A stretch of 64,000 nucleotides of DNA, taken from the NCBI GenBank assembly GCA_035460165.1, contig DATHWW010000015.1, positions 86,696-150,695 on the forward strand, written 5' to 3'. The DNA is from MM2 sp035460165 (GTDB lineage Bacteria > Pseudomonadota > Gammaproteobacteria > Burkholderiales > Methylophilaceae). A program made the position numbers and the translations under genes. Position 1 is the first letter of the stretch. Each line of letters begins with the position of its first letter. Positions 9,168 to 18,067 of this stretch are shown in pieces. A model generated the notes under the pieces. The model was not told where the DNA came from, did not search any database, and saw nothing but the letters and a program-made list of their open reading frames with translations.

Positions 9168-9922
9168 CCTCCATCACGCACCTCGTCCTCATCCCCAGCT
9201 ACAACCCCGGCCCCAAAGTCTATGAAACCGTACGAGAGGCTCGCCAATATTGGAATCCGGTCTGGGTAGTGATCGACGGCAGCACCGACGAATCGGCAGA
9301 GGGCCTGAAAGCGATGGCCGAGGAAGATGCAGGCCTGCGTGTCATTCACTTGCCGCAAAATGTCGGCAAGGGCGCCGCCGTTTTGCACGGACTAGATATC
9401 GCAGCCGCAGACGGCTACACCCATGCCCTGACGATGGACTCGGACGGTCAGCATCCTGCCGACCTGATTCCCGCATTCATGTCTGCATCGGTCGGACAGC
9501 CAGAGGCCATGATCCTCGGCATGCCTGTCTTTGACTCCAGCGCACCCAACATTCGCGTTCAGGGCCGCAAACTCTCCAATGCATGGGCCAATCTGGAAAC
9601 GCTATGGGCAGGCATAGGCGACTCCCTGTTCGGTTTTCGCGTTTACCCCATCGAACCCTTGAGAAAAATCATGCGCCGCCACCCCTGGATGCGCCGCTTC
9701 GATTTCGATCCGGAAGCCGTGGTCAGGCTAAGCTGGTGTGGTGTCAAAGCTATCAACATTCCTGCCCCGGTGCGTTACTTTGGCGCCGAGGATGGCGGCG
9801 TGTCGCATTTCAATTACCTGCGCGACAATGTGTTGCTGACATGGATGCATACGCGACTTTTTCTTGGATTCATGCTCCAGTTGCCGCTGTTGATTACAAG
9901 GCGTATTTCAGGCAACCCATAA
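9161..9922 (+). CDS. Family 2 glycosyltransferase
   Basis: GT2 transferase, 253 aa, with a GT-A fold: LVLIPSYNPG at residues 7-16, VVIDGSTDES near residue 38, and the metal-binding DSDGQHPADL near residue 90. A C-terminal hydrophobic stretch (LLTWMHTRLFLGFMLQLPLL) may contact the membrane. I placed the start at ATG 9161 because it keeps the conserved LIPSYNPG near the N-terminus and overlaps the acyltransferase stop only slightly; a longer open frame to 9017 lies inside the acyltransferase gene. It probably glycosylates the polyene or its lipid anchor (inferred from neighbours). It is the last gene of the plus arm. Confidence 0.85.
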   Translation: MLASITHLVLIPSYNPGPKVYETVREARQYWNPVWVVIDGSTDESAEGLKAMAEEDAGLRVIHLPQNVGKGAAVLHGLDIAAADGYTHALTMDSDGQHPADLIPAFMSASVGQPEAMILGMPVFDSSAPNIRVQGRKLSNAWANLETLWAGIGDSLFGFRVYPIEPLRKIMRRHPWMRRFDFDPEAVVRLSWCGVKAINIPAPVRYFGAEDGGVSHFNYLRDNVLLTWMHTRLFLGFMLQLPLLITRRISGNP

Positions 9923-9936
9923 TTGCTACCCTGAAA

Positions 9937-9964
9937 CAAGGGCCAGCATATGAGCCGGCCCTTG
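9937..9964 (+). terminator. Stem-loop between converging arms of the pigment locus
   Basis: CAAGGGCC and GGCCCTTG form an 8-bp perfect inverted repeat separated by 12 nt, just after the glycosyltransferase stop and before the convergent lipoprotein stop. There is no clear T-tract on either strand, so intrinsic termination is plausible but unproven. It could act for both directions. Confidence 0.5.
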
Positions 9965-9971
9965 ATATCGG

Positions 9972-10418
9972 CTAATCCGGAGCGCTTGCTGGAAGAGGTT
10001 TCCCGCTCCTGATAAGTTCAACAGCCTCTGCGAATCGCCGATGGAAAGTACCTTCTGTCAATGTAGTGGCGATATTCATTGAAACCCTACGTTTGGTGAC
10101 CACTGTAACCTTGGTATTGTCCTTGTCTGTCGGCTCCACCCAAGCACCCATGACTGCACCATAGGAAACGAGGTTCATACCGCTACTTGTCAGCATGTAA
10201 CCTTGCTCTTTGTGCTCTTCAATTGCATCCGAGCCTTCCCAGCGGAAAACTGTTTTGGCAATTTCCCAAGCCTGCGTTTCATTGACCGGGTAGTTTTTGG
10301 TGGTGCCTTCCGTTCCAGCTTCCTTTACTCTCACTACATCCTGCATCGTTGAGCAACCAGAAGAAATTAACGCGAAAGAAATAAGTAAAGCGGCAGACAG
10401 GTTTCTTTGTTTTTTCAT
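9972..10418 (-). CDS. Putative lipoprotein of unknown function, 148 aa
   Basis: The N-terminus has a basic start (MKKQRN), a hydrophobic core, and a lipobox LISSGC with the acylated Cys near residue 22, so the mature protein should be membrane-anchored in the periplasm. The rest is a compact soluble domain: a Trp-containing helix (ETQAWEIAKTVFRWEG), then TKVTVVTKRRVSMN. I do not recognise a named family. It sits between the two converging arms of the aryl polyene locus, downstream of the ketoreductase on the same strand with about 100 bp between, so it may or may not belong to that operon. Confidence 0.72.
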   Translation of the reverse strand: MKKQRNLSAALLISFALISSGCSTMQDVVRVKEAGTEGTTKNYPVNETQAWEIAKTVFRWEGSDAIEEHKEQGYMLTSSGMNLVSYGAVMGAWVEPTDKDNTKVTVVTKRRVSMNIATTLTEGTFHRRFAEAVELIRSGKPLPASAPD

Positions 10419-10520
10419 TTTTTCTTCGAATCCATTAGTTATGAAATGAGTTTTACCTCAAGGCAAGTATAAATGAGCACGTTCATTAAGCTGCGGCCAT
10501 TTAAAAATTTGCGAATGATC

Positions 10521-11240
10521 TCAAAGCATGCCGCCATTAATCGAAATCACCTGACCCGAAATATAAGCTGCCTCCTCCGACGCCAGATACGCCACCAGGC
10601 TGGCAACCTCTTCCGGTCTTCCTGCCCGCTTCATCGGCACCATCTGCCTGATGGCCTCGACGTTGAATGTTCCCTCAGTCATGGCCGTTTCGATAATTCC
10701 CGGCGCAACGGCGTTGACGGTAATGCCGCGGCTGGCGACTTCTTGCGACAAGGACTTGGTAGCGGCATTGAGCGCGCCCTTGGCGGCGGAGTAATTGGTC
10801 TGGCCGCGGTTGCCGGCGATGCCGGAGATGGAGGAGATATTGATGATGCGGCCCCAGCGGCTGCGGATCATGGGCATCATCAAGGGCTGGGTGACATTGA
10901 AAAACCCATTCACGGAAACGTCGATGACGCTGTGCCATTGGTCGGGGCGCATGCCGGGAAATACCGCGTCGTCATGGATGCCGGCGTTGTTGACGAGGAT
11001 CTGGATCGGCGCGTCTTCGATCAACGGGAGCAAGGCGGCACTGACAGCGGCGCTGTCGGTGACATCGAAACTGATCGCTTCGGCGCTGCCACCCGTGGCG
11101 CGGATTTCCTCAACCAGTTTTTGCGCGGTTTCCAGGCCGCGATTGGCATGCACGTACACATGGCAGCCGTCGGCGGCAAGGCGGCGACAGATGGCGGCGC
11201 CGATGCCGCCGCTGCCGCCCGTAACAAGCGCTTTCTTCAT
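10521..11240 (-). CDS. 3-oxoacyl-ACP reductase, FabG-like (ApeQ-type ketoreductase)
   Basis: NADPH-dependent SDR that reduces the beta-keto group after each elongation round. The 239-aa protein has the TGGSGGIG cofactor motif (residues 7-14), NNAGI at 84-88, catalytic Ser in INISSISG (134-140), and Tyr150-x3-Lys154. It ends with the FabG-like SGQVISINGGML. The start overlaps the dehydratase stop by 4 bp. The dehydratase, two ketosynthases and ACP upstream identify it as the pigment-cluster ketoreductase rather than the housekeeping FabG. No defects are seen. Confidence 0.9.
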   Translation of the reverse strand: MKKALVTGGSGGIGAAICRRLAADGCHVYVHANRGLETAQKLVEEIRATGGSAEAISFDVTDSAAVSAALLPLIEDAPIQILVNNAGIHDDAVFPGMRPDQWHSVIDVSVNGFFNVTQPLMMPMIRSRWGRIINISSISGIAGNRGQTNYSAAKGALNAATKSLSQEVASRGITVNAVAPGIIETAMTEGTFNVEAIRQMVPMKRAGRPEEVASLVAYLASEEAAYISGQVISINGGML

Positions 11241-11698
11241 TTCATGCTCCCTGCACTCGGTAATAACGCGTCGGCATTGGTCACGACCGCCGCGCGCCCT
11301 TCCAGCAGCAGCCGGCCGGCCGCGCTGACGCTGAACTGGTAAAGGATGTTGTTTTCATTGCTCACGATGCGGCTGGCCTGCACCGTCAAATCCCCGGAAA
11401 TATCGTCCAGCCGCTGCACATGGACTTGCACGCCGCGCACGCTGACGAGTAACCCCGCCTTGGGTGCGGCATTGTCGGGCGGGGCCAGCAAGGCGCCATG
11501 CACGGCCATCGCCTGCGCGGCATACTCGATGCCGCAGGCGGCGCCCAGCCGGCCATGGGCGCGCAAAGGGTTGTCCTCCGCGCGATGGCTGCTGGCACGG
11601 CATTCGATGTTTTCCTCATCCCAGCTCTCCACGCCATCGAGCAGGCACATGCTGCCCTGATGCGGAATGCGGCTGGCGATCCAGCTGTGGTCTAACAC
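11237..11698 (-). CDS. Hotdog-fold 3-hydroxyacyl-ACP dehydratase (ApeP-like)
   Basis: A 153-aa single hotdog protein beginning DHSWIASRIPHQGSMCLLD, the IPHxGxMxLLD N-terminus typical of aryl polyene dehydratases. A central helix contains GIEYAAQAMAVHG. It likely removes water after ketoreduction to install each conjugated double bond. In characterised aryl polyene systems this type pairs with a second hotdog partner; a shorter candidate partner is encoded at 18995-19297. Translation starts at a GTG that overlaps the next upstream gene by 7 bp. FabA-type isomerisation is not expected. Confidence 0.82.
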   Translation of the reverse strand: MLDHSWIASRIPHQGSMCLLDGVESWDEENIECRASSHRAEDNPLRAHGRLGAACGIEYAAQAMAVHGALLAPPDNAAPKAGLLVSVRGVQVHVQRLDDISGDLTVQASRIVSNENNILYQFSVSAAGRLLLEGRAAVVTNADALLPSAGSMK

Positions 11699-12489
11699 GG
11701 GCTGACTTCCACGGCGATGCGGGTTTCTTCCAGGTAGTCGAGTACCACGCGGCCGGTTGCGCCGGCTGCAATCGCACGCAACAGCGGCAAACCGCGTGCG
11801 GCCGGGATGGTAAGGCGCAGGTTTTCCAGTCCTTCGTCGGTGAAACGATCGGCAGGCTCGCCACTAAACGTCACACTGATGCGCGCCACGACCCGGGGAG
11901 TAGGCTCAGGCGCCAGTACCAATGAAATTCCCAGCAGCTCGCTCAAGGGACGCACGCTGTAAACCGGTTCCGGATAGTCGGTGTCGCTGGCAATCAGGAT
12001 GCAGCGCGTGCCGTCTACCGCGACTTGCGTCATTGCTTCCAGCAGACCCGCCCCAAAACTGGCATCGAAAGCACACAGCACCGCGGATGGCGCCATTGCG
12101 CCAGTGGCGATGCTCCAGTAACCGGAAGCGGCGTTGTGCACCGAATTATGAAAGCGCGTTGGCGATATCTGCCTATCGTCGGAAGCCAGCATTTCGCAGA
12201 TCGTATGGCAGTTGTGACCATCGCCGTGCGAGGCGGTAAATACGCTAGGCAGATTGCTCGCCTCTACCTCGGCTGCGGCCATCGCCTCTGTCGAGGTTGC
12301 CAGCGCCAGCTTGACGAATTCGCCGCAGCGCCTGCGCTCTGCAGGCGGCAGCAACGCGGGCGGCGGGATTACCGTCTTCTGCGGTTGATAGGCTTTCCGG
12401 CCGGCAAGAATTTCACGTCCGACAGTCCAGTCAGCCAAACCGGGGCCGAGCAGGCCGATGCCTTCGATATAAGCAGTCAGCGTCGCCAT
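11692..12489 (-). CDS. Beta-ketoacyl synthase-like protein (ApeC type, PF13723-like)
   Basis: A 265-aa ketosynthase-related protein shorter than a normal KS, with the family-typical stretch HNSVHNAASGYWSIATG around residues 114-130 and LCAFDASFGAGLLEA just after it. The Cys-His-His triad of a condensing KS is not evident: the nucleophile position appears to hold Ser or Phe. In known aryl polyene systems a protein of this kind pairs with the active ketosynthase in a chain-length-factor-like role. Start ATG 12487-12489 overlaps the stop of the upstream ketosynthase by one base (TAATG), which supports stoichiometric translation of a heterodimer. Confidence 0.8.
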   Translation of the reverse strand: MATLTAYIEGIGLLGPGLADWTVGREILAGRKAYQPQKTVIPPPALLPPAERRRCGEFVKLALATSTEAMAAAEVEASNLPSVFTASHGDGHNCHTICEMLASDDRQISPTRFHNSVHNAASGYWSIATGAMAPSAVLCAFDASFGAGLLEAMTQVAVDGTRCILIASDTDYPEPVYSVRPLSELLGISLVLAPEPTPRVVARISVTFSGEPADRFTDEGLENLRLTIPAARGLPLLRAIAAGATGRVVLDYLEETRIAVEVSPC

Positions 12490-13682
12490 TACACGGCCCT
12501 CCCGAAAATCAGGCTGCAATTGGTACCGCCGAACCCGAAAGAGTTGCTGATGACGCGCGCCACCGGCTGCTCGCGGTTTTCCAGCAGGTAATTCAGCCCG
12601 GCCTCCGGGTCGAGTTGCGTCGTGTTAAGCCCTCCGGGCATCAGGCCATGCCGCAGCGCCAGCAGGCTGATCACCGCCTCTACGCCGCCTGCCGCGCCCA
12701 GCGTATGCCCGGTCGCGCCTTTGGTGGAGCTGCATGGCGTGGCGTTGCCGAACACCGCTCGCACCGCCTTGCCCTCCGCGGCGTCGTTGCTGGGCGTGGC
12801 GGTGCCGTGCAAGTTAATGTAGTCGATGGCATCCGGCGCCAGGCCAGCAGCTTTCAGGGCCTGCTCCATCGCGGTACGCGCGCCCAGGCCTTCGGGATGC
12901 GGCGAGGACATGTGGTAGGCGTCGCTCGATTCGCCGATGCCGAGCAATAGCAAAGCATCGGGGGCTGGATTGTGCGGTGCACGCTCCAACAACGCGAACG
13001 CCGCCGCCTCGCCGATAGAGATGCCATCGCGGGCCGCGTCGAACGGGCGGCAGGCCTGCGTGGAAAGCAATTGCAGCGAATTGAAACCGTACAGCGTAGT
13101 GAGGCACAGCGAGTCCACCCCGCCAACCACGGCGCCGTCGATCAGCCCGGCTTCTATCATGCGGCGCGCCGAGCCAAAGACCTTGGCGCTGGAGGAACAG
13201 GCCGAGGAAATCGCCACGGCCGGGCCGCGCAAGTCGAAATAGTGGCGGGTAAAGTCGGCTACGGAAAAGGTATTTTGCGTCGTGCTGTAATGAAAATCGG
13301 CGGGCAGCGCGCCGGTTTCCGGATCGCGTCGACGATAGGCCAGTTCGGACTCAAGGATGCCGGAGGTACTGGTGCCGACGAAGACGCCGACACGGTCATG
13401 GCCGTAGCGCTCGACAGCCGTCCGCACCGCTTCGGCAAAACCGTCCTGCTCCAATCCTAGCTGCGCCAGGCGGTTGTTGCGGCAGTTGAAGTCTTGCATC
13501 GCGGCGGACAGCATCACATCGTCCACGCCGACGACTTCGCCGATAAAAGTAGGCAAATCCACGGTATCGAAATCGCACGGCTTCAGACCGGAGGTGCGCT
13601 GGCGCAACGCTGCCAGCGTTTCTTCCAATCCGCGTCCGATGCTGCTTGTGGCGGTGAAGTGGGAGATAATTAATGGATTCAA
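12489..13682 (-). CDS. Beta-ketoacyl-ACP synthase, FabF-like (ApeO type)
   Basis: The condensing enzyme of the polyene pathway. With the start used here the protein is 397 aa, with Cys162 in AISSACSSSAK, His292 in NLHGTATPSNDAAEG, and KGATGHTLGAAGG carrying His326: a complete KS triad. NSFGFGGTNCSLIF closes the domain. The start is uncertain. TTG 13680-13682 places NPLIISHFTATSSIG at the N-terminus, as in relatives; an ATG at 13757 would add 25 residues overlapping the deacetylase. Neither has a strong ribosome site. It overlaps its ApeC-like partner by one base. Confidence 0.87.
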   Translation of the reverse strand: MNPLIISHFTATSSIGRGLEETLAALRQRTSGLKPCDFDTVDLPTFIGEVVGVDDVMLSAAMQDFNCRNNRLAQLGLEQDGFAEAVRTAVERYGHDRVGVFVGTSTSGILESELAYRRRDPETGALPADFHYSTTQNTFSVADFTRHYFDLRGPAVAISSACSSSAKVFGSARRMIEAGLIDGAVVGGVDSLCLTTLYGFNSLQLLSTQACRPFDAARDGISIGEAAAFALLERAPHNPAPDALLLLGIGESSDAYHMSSPHPEGLGARTAMEQALKAAGLAPDAIDYINLHGTATPSNDAAEGKAVRAVFGNATPCSSTKGATGHTLGAAGGVEAVISLLALRHGLMPGGLNTTQLDPEAGLNYLLENREQPVARVISNSFGFGGTNCSLIFGRAV

Positions 13683-13710
13683 AGGCAAACCAACGTGTGT
13701 AAAAAATTCA

Positions 13711-14514
13711 TTATAGAGCCGCGTCGCGTAGAGTGACAAAACGCAGGCCGGCCGCATGCGCCGACGTTATCAGGTCCGGCAGCACCTGCAAAATAACAGG
13801 ATCGCCGGTCACGGTTCTTGCCGCATTTCCGTCGTGCAGCAGAAGTATCGCGCCCGGCTTCACACCGCGCGACAGCCGGGCTCGCACCTGGGCTGCATCG
13901 TGCGTGCAGGTGTCGAAGCCGCGCACCGTCCAGCTCGCCAGTTGCAGCCCAAGCCGTGCCAGCACCGGTTGCAGGAATGGGTTGCGCAACCCGGCTGGAG
14001 CGCGGAAGAACTGCGGGGGCATACCTGCGATGCGACCCAACGATTCCTGCGCAGCCGCGATTTCGCGGGCATAGCCTGCCAGCCCCAATAGCGAAAAGTT
14101 GTGGCGGTGGTGCTGGGTGTGATTCTCGATGGCGTGCCCGTGCCGCACGATTTCGCGGCATAGCTCGGGGTACTGCACAACCTTGCTACCGATACAGAAA
14201 AAAGTCGCCCTCACGTTGTGACGCTGCAGCAGCTCCAGCACCTGCGGCGTCACTTCGGGGTCGGGACCGTCGTCTATGGTCAGTGCGATTTCGTTTCGCT
14301 GCGTGGCGCCCTGCGGCAAATGCGTCCAGTTAGCCCCGAGCCCACTGCTGCGCGGCAGCAGGCCAAGCAGCGTGATAACCATGTGATTTGCCGCCACCGC
14401 CGCCAATGCCCACGGCCACAACGCCAAGTCGATGACGACGGTCAGCAGTGCCAACAAATGCAGCGCGATGGAAAAGCTCAGGAATGCGGTAGGCCGCCAG
14501 CGATGTTTATTCAT
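13711..14514 (-). CDS. Polysaccharide deacetylase family protein (NodB domain)
   Basis: A 267-aa protein with two N-terminal hydrophobic segments (about residues 12-60) and a NodB domain. The metal/catalytic motif TIDDGPDPE is near residue 106 and ENHTQHHRHN near residue 150 supplies the zinc histidines. FFRAPAGLRNP and ILLLHDGNA complete the canonical motif order. It likely acts at the membrane, removing an acyl group from a carbohydrate ester or amide. Its place inside the aryl polyene operon, overlapping the hydrolase by 8 bp, suggests it modifies a glycan-linked intermediate or anchor (inference). ATG 14512-14514 is preferred to an upstream ATG at 14601, which would lie deep inside the hydrolase gene. 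Confidence 0.82.
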   Translation of the reverse strand: MNKHRWRPTAFLSFSIALHLLALLTVVIDLALWPWALAAVAANHMVITLLGLLPRSSGLGANWTHLPQGATQRNEIALTIDDGPDPEVTPQVLELLQRHNVRATFFCIGSKVVQYPELCREIVRHGHAIENHTQHHRHNFSLLGLAGYAREIAAAQESLGRIAGMPPQFFRAPAGLRNPFLQPVLARLGLQLASWTVRGFDTCTHDAAQVRARLSRGVKPGAILLLHDGNAARTVTGDPVILQVLPDLITSAHAAGLRFVTLRDAAL

Positions 14515-15163
14515 CACGCCCTCCGAAGCGCCGGTCGAGGAAACGATGCCACAAATCCCGCCACGCCAGCCAGTCGTGGCCGCCAGCGATGCAATCGACA
14601 CGTTCCGCCGGCAAGGCTTCCGCCATCATCGCATGGCCGGGCGCAAAGCGATCCTCCGCGCCGTAGCCCAGATGCACTTCGATGCCGCCTTGCGCTTGCG
14701 ATTGCAGCCAGCGCCAGTTGCGCCGCTCGGTATCGTCTTCGGCCAAGTCGCCGGGCTGCCAGGACAGGACGCCTCCAGCTGCGACGATTTCCTTGGTCGT
14801 CATACGGTTGCCCGGGTACGGCGCCATCAGGAAAAGTCCTTCCACTCTCTCCGGATAGCGGTCGGCGTAACCCATCGCAACATAGCCGCCGATGGAAATC
14901 CCGGCCAGCCAGATATGGCGATACCCCGCCGCCAGCGCCGGCTCGACAAGCTTGGCATGCAATTGCGGTAAAGCCTGCTCGTCGGCGACGTGATCGAACA
15001 GCAACCCGGCCAACAGAAGATCCATATCGATGCCGCGATTGCGCACGGCATCGACGAAACCCTCGCGCACGAAGTCTTCCGGCTGATGCAGCGCGCCGGG
15101 CAGCAGGATGGTCAGCGTTTCCGCCGGCCTGCCGGGTTGGGCGAAGTCGGCGAGGCTACGCAT
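14507..15163 (-). CDS. Alpha/beta hydrolase (possible pathway thioesterase or esterase)
   Basis: A 218-aa alpha/beta-hydrolase with nucleophile elbow GISIGGYVA (near residue 90), an oxyanion-type LLPGALHQPED near the N-terminus, a probable acid Asp in LGYGAEDRF, and His in AGGHDW. All triad elements are present in the right order. It lies between the MMPL exporter and the deacetylase with overlaps on both sides (8 bp each), so it belongs to the pigment operon. No ApeK-like hotdog thioesterase is evident in the locus; this enzyme could take that role by releasing acyl chains from ACP, but that is inference. Confidence 0.78.
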   Translation of the reverse strand: MRSLADFAQPGRPAETLTILLPGALHQPEDFVREGFVDAVRNRGIDMDLLLAGLLFDHVADEQALPQLHAKLVEPALAAGYRHIWLAGISIGGYVAMGYADRYPERVEGLFLMAPYPGNRMTTKEIVAAGGVLSWQPGDLAEDDTERRNWRWLQSQAQGGIEVHLGYGAEDRFAPGHAMMAEALPAERVDCIAGGHDWLAWRDLWHRFLDRRFGGRDE

Positions 15164-17495
15164 GGCTCCGCTTGGCGAAAATCGCCGAGAACAGCAGCGC
15201 CAGGATTACCCCCGGCGCAACGGTAACGCCCATCGCCTGCAACACCGGCACGCTGGAAAACGCCAGCAGGCCGAAACCGAGTACGGTGGCGACGTTGGCA
15301 AGCAGCAGTGACGCCATTGTGCGCGGTTGCAGGCTGGCAGCGTCGCTGTGATCGAAGAACAACGCGTAATTGGAGCCGATCGCGACAATCAGCAACAGGC
15401 CGATCAGGTGCAGGATCATCAACGGCTGCCCGAACAGCGCCAATCCGGCCGTCACGGTCAGCACGGCGGCGGCCAGCGGCAGGACGACACGTGCAACGCG
15501 CGCCGGCGAGCGCAGCGCTACCAGCAACAAGGCGATAATCGCCACTACACCTGCCAGCGACAGCAGGATGGCTTCTTGCAGGTAACCGAAATACAAACGA
15601 TCGGACTCGGCCTTCAGGTCCACGAACACCGCGCCCGGAATCTGATCCAGCGCGGCTTGCACCGCGTTTGTATCGATGGCACCGTTTTCCGGCGCGGTAA
15701 GCGGCAGCAGCGCATTCCAGTGGTCGCGCTGGCGGATCAACAATGCCTCGACCGCCATCGCCAGCGAAGTGCCTTCGAGATCGACGCGTTGCAACAAAGA
15801 TATCTGGCGCGCTGCCTCGACATCGGCGAGAAAAGGCTTGAATAACCCCGGCCGCACTGGCAAGTCTTTCGTCGCTTCATTAAGGCTGGCTTCGAGTACG
15901 CCCGATGGCGGCAGGCTGGCTTGGCGGGCACGCTGTGTCGCCGCACTGGGCAAATAGCGGCTGGGGCTTTCGAAGCCGGCAAGCGCACCGTTGGCAACCA
16001 GCGGCTGCAAAGCGAGCGACACCTGTTCGGCGGACTGCAGCGCCGCTTCTTCACTCTGGCCACCCACCACAACCAGGTAACGCGCATCGGGCGCTCCCAT
16101 GGCGGCGCGCAGGCGGGTATCCAGGGCCTGATCCGCGGCAGAAACCGGACTCAATGCGGCCAGTTCGCGATTCCACAAATGATCACGATGCTGATAGAGC
16201 ACGACACAGGAAACCGCCAGCAACAGCAGCGCAATCCAGCGCAAACGGCCCGCCTGTTGAGAAAGTCGCGCCAACGTACCACCGGCGGCGGAAACGTCGC
16301 GTATCCGGAAATCGGCAGGCAAAAGATGCGGCAGCACAAAACGCGTCATCGCCGCGGCTGCCAGCAGGCCGGCTATCGAATACAAGCCCAATTGTGCCAG
16401 ACCGGGAAAACCCGAGAACAGCAGCGCGGCAAAACCGAACACCGAGGTCAGCACGCCCAGGCGCACGGTCGGCCAGACGCGGCTCACCCAGCTGGAACGA
16501 TCCGCCCCGTTCTGCTCCGATTGCAGGAAAAGGTAGATCGAATAATCCACTGCTTCGCCGATCAGCGCCGTGCCGAAGCCGAGCGTGATGCCATGCACCA
16601 CGCCGAAACCGAGACTGACGGCGGCGACCCCGGCCAGGATGCCGGTCGCCACCGGCAGGAACCCGAGCAGCAAGGCCCGCGGCGAACGGTAAACCGCCAG
16701 CAGCAGCACGGCAATCAGCAAGGAGCTGACGATGAAGATCACCCGCACCTGATGCTTGATGGTATCGCGCGCCAGCACCGAAAACACGCCGGGGCCGGTC
16801 ATGCGCAACTCAGCTCCTGTTACGCCCTCGGCTGCCTGCTCGAATACCGTCTGCACCGCGGCCATTGCCTGCTGCTGGGCATCGGTATCGGAACCGGTTG
16901 CGAGAGTCTGGAGCAACAGCAGCGCGGTTTTTCCGTCTTGCGACGCCCACGCGCCTTCAATCATGCGCGGCTGGCGGCTGCTTTCCATGCCCTCGATCAG
17001 TTGCAGCATTTCGCCGGTGGGGTCGCGCGGCAGCAATTGCTTGATCAGCAGGCCGGCGGGCGAGGCAAGCCGATCTATGCTTTCGCTCAAGGCTGCGTGC
17101 AGCCCATCGACGCTGAATCGCTCCGAAGTTACAGCAGGGCTCAGCAGGTAACGGTAGTTGAACAGGGTTTCGCGGTCGCGCTCGGTAGTCACCGGCTCGC
17201 CGTTGTTCACCGCGACGAATGCCGGATCGGAGCGCAGGCGCTGCGCCATGTATTTGGAAATCGTGGCGCGCGACGCTTCGTCCGCGCCTTCGATGCCCAC
17301 CAGGATCAGCTTGGAAACCAGCCCGTCGCGCAACTGGTCCATCAACAGCTGCTGCTGTGCCGTCGGCGTGCGCGGCAGGAAGGCGGACAGGTCGGCGGTG
17401 AAGTGGCTGCGCGCAATGATGATGATGCTGGCTACGATCAACGCCAGCCATACGGCAATCGCAGCCCGGCCGGAATGCGGGAAAGACAGCTTCAA
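15156..17495 (-). CDS. MMPL/RND-family exporter of the aryl polyene locus
   Basis: A 779-aa integral membrane protein with the duplicated RND layout. One transmembrane helix at residues 13-30 is followed by a large periplasmic loop (about 31-250), a bundle of hydrophobic helices (about 255-420), a second large loop, and a final bundle (about 640-775). LGFGTALIGEAVDYSIYLF resembles the conserved helix carrying proton-relay acidic residues. Proteins of this kind in aryl polyene and xanthomonadin loci are thought to move the lipid-linked pigment from the inner membrane toward the LolA-like carrier encoded just upstream (4-bp overlap). It is complete. Confidence 0.88.
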   Translation of the reverse strand: MKLSFPHSGRAAIAVWLALIVASIIIIARSHFTADLSAFLPRTPTAQQQLLMDQLRDGLVSKLILVGIEGADEASRATISKYMAQRLRSDPAFVAVNNGEPVTTERDRETLFNYRYLLSPAVTSERFSVDGLHAALSESIDRLASPAGLLIKQLLPRDPTGEMLQLIEGMESSRQPRMIEGAWASQDGKTALLLLQTLATGSDTDAQQQAMAAVQTVFEQAAEGVTGAELRMTGPGVFSVLARDTIKHQVRVIFIVSSLLIAVLLLAVYRSPRALLLGFLPVATGILAGVAAVSLGFGVVHGITLGFGTALIGEAVDYSIYLFLQSEQNGADRSSWVSRVWPTVRLGVLTSVFGFAALLFSGFPGLAQLGLYSIAGLLAAAAMTRFVLPHLLPADFRIRDVSAAGGTLARLSQQAGRLRWIALLLLAVSCVVLYQHRDHLWNRELAALSPVSAADQALDTRLRAAMGAPDARYLVVVGGQSEEAALQSAEQVSLALQPLVANGALAGFESPSRYLPSAATQRARQASLPPSGVLEASLNEATKDLPVRPGLFKPFLADVEAARQISLLQRVDLEGTSLAMAVEALLIRQRDHWNALLPLTAPENGAIDTNAVQAALDQIPGAVFVDLKAESDRLYFGYLQEAILLSLAGVVAIIALLLVALRSPARVARVVLPLAAAVLTVTAGLALFGQPLMILHLIGLLLIVAIGSNYALFFDHSDAASLQPRTMASLLLANVATVLGFGLLAFSSVPVLQAMGVTVAPGVILALLFSAIFAKRSHA

Positions 17496-18067
17496 GGCGC
17501 GGACATCTGCGTGATGGTCATCAGCGAGCTGTCGCCGTCCGCCTGGCGGATTTCGATGGTGCGCAACTCATGGCGCTCGCCGGCAATGCGTATGCGCTCG
17601 ACGACTTTCTTCATCCGGTCGGCCAGCGGCAGCAATTCCAGCGTCCAGCCCTGCTCGCCACCTTCCAGATTCAGGCGGTAGGCGCGTTCCAGCGCTGCGC
17701 GATCGCCCGCCAGCGTGCCGCGTATGCTCTCGATAAAGGCGGCAATTTCGGGATAGTTCTGCAAGGGCAACACGTGCCGCTTGCCTTTCTGCTCGATGGT
17801 CAGCGTGCCCTGCTCCAGCACCATGCTCTCCGGGCGCGGTTTGAGCGTGCGCTTTTCGAGGCGGTCGGGCGCGGTATAGAACAACTCGCCCGAGGATTCC
17901 ACCGGCTTGTCGAGGATGGCGATGGATTTCTTCTCAACGAAGCTCGCATGGCCGGAGCGGGACTGCGCCAGCCCGCGCATGAGCTGGTCGATATCCCACT
18001 CACCCGCCTGCAGCGACGAGGAAACAAGCAGGCAGGCCAACAGGAGAAATGATTTAGCGATGTTCAT
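17492..18067 (-). CDS. Outer-membrane lipoprotein carrier LolA-like protein
   Basis: A periplasmic carrier of about 191 residues. It has a cleavable signal peptide (MNIAKSFLLLACLLVSSSLQA, given here in the form residues 1-21 with cleavage after QA) and a LolA-like half-barrel body starting EWDIDQLMRGLAQSRSGHA and continuing SSGELFYTAPDRLEK. It probably shuttles the hydrophobic pigment across the periplasm from the MMPL exporter. It overlaps MMPL by 4 bp and the acyltransferase upstream by 14 bp. ATG 18065-18067 is taken because it begins directly with the signal peptide; an ATG 12 bp earlier is possible. Confidence 0.82.
   Translation of the reverse strand: MNIAKSFLLLACLLVSSSLQAGEWDIDQLMRGLAQSRSGHASFVEKKSIAILDKPVESSGELFYTAPDRLEKRTLKPRPESMVLEQGTLTIEQKGKRHVLPLQNYPEIAAFIESIRGTLAGDRAALERAYRLNLEGGEQGWTLELLPLADRMKKVVERIRIAGERHELRTIEIRQADGDSSLMTITQMSAP

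Noticed and set aside
15921..17681. A 586-codon plus-strand open frame antisense to the MMPL exporter
   Set aside because: Antisense to a clear membrane protein; composition is low-complexity Arg/Gln/His as expected for a shadow.
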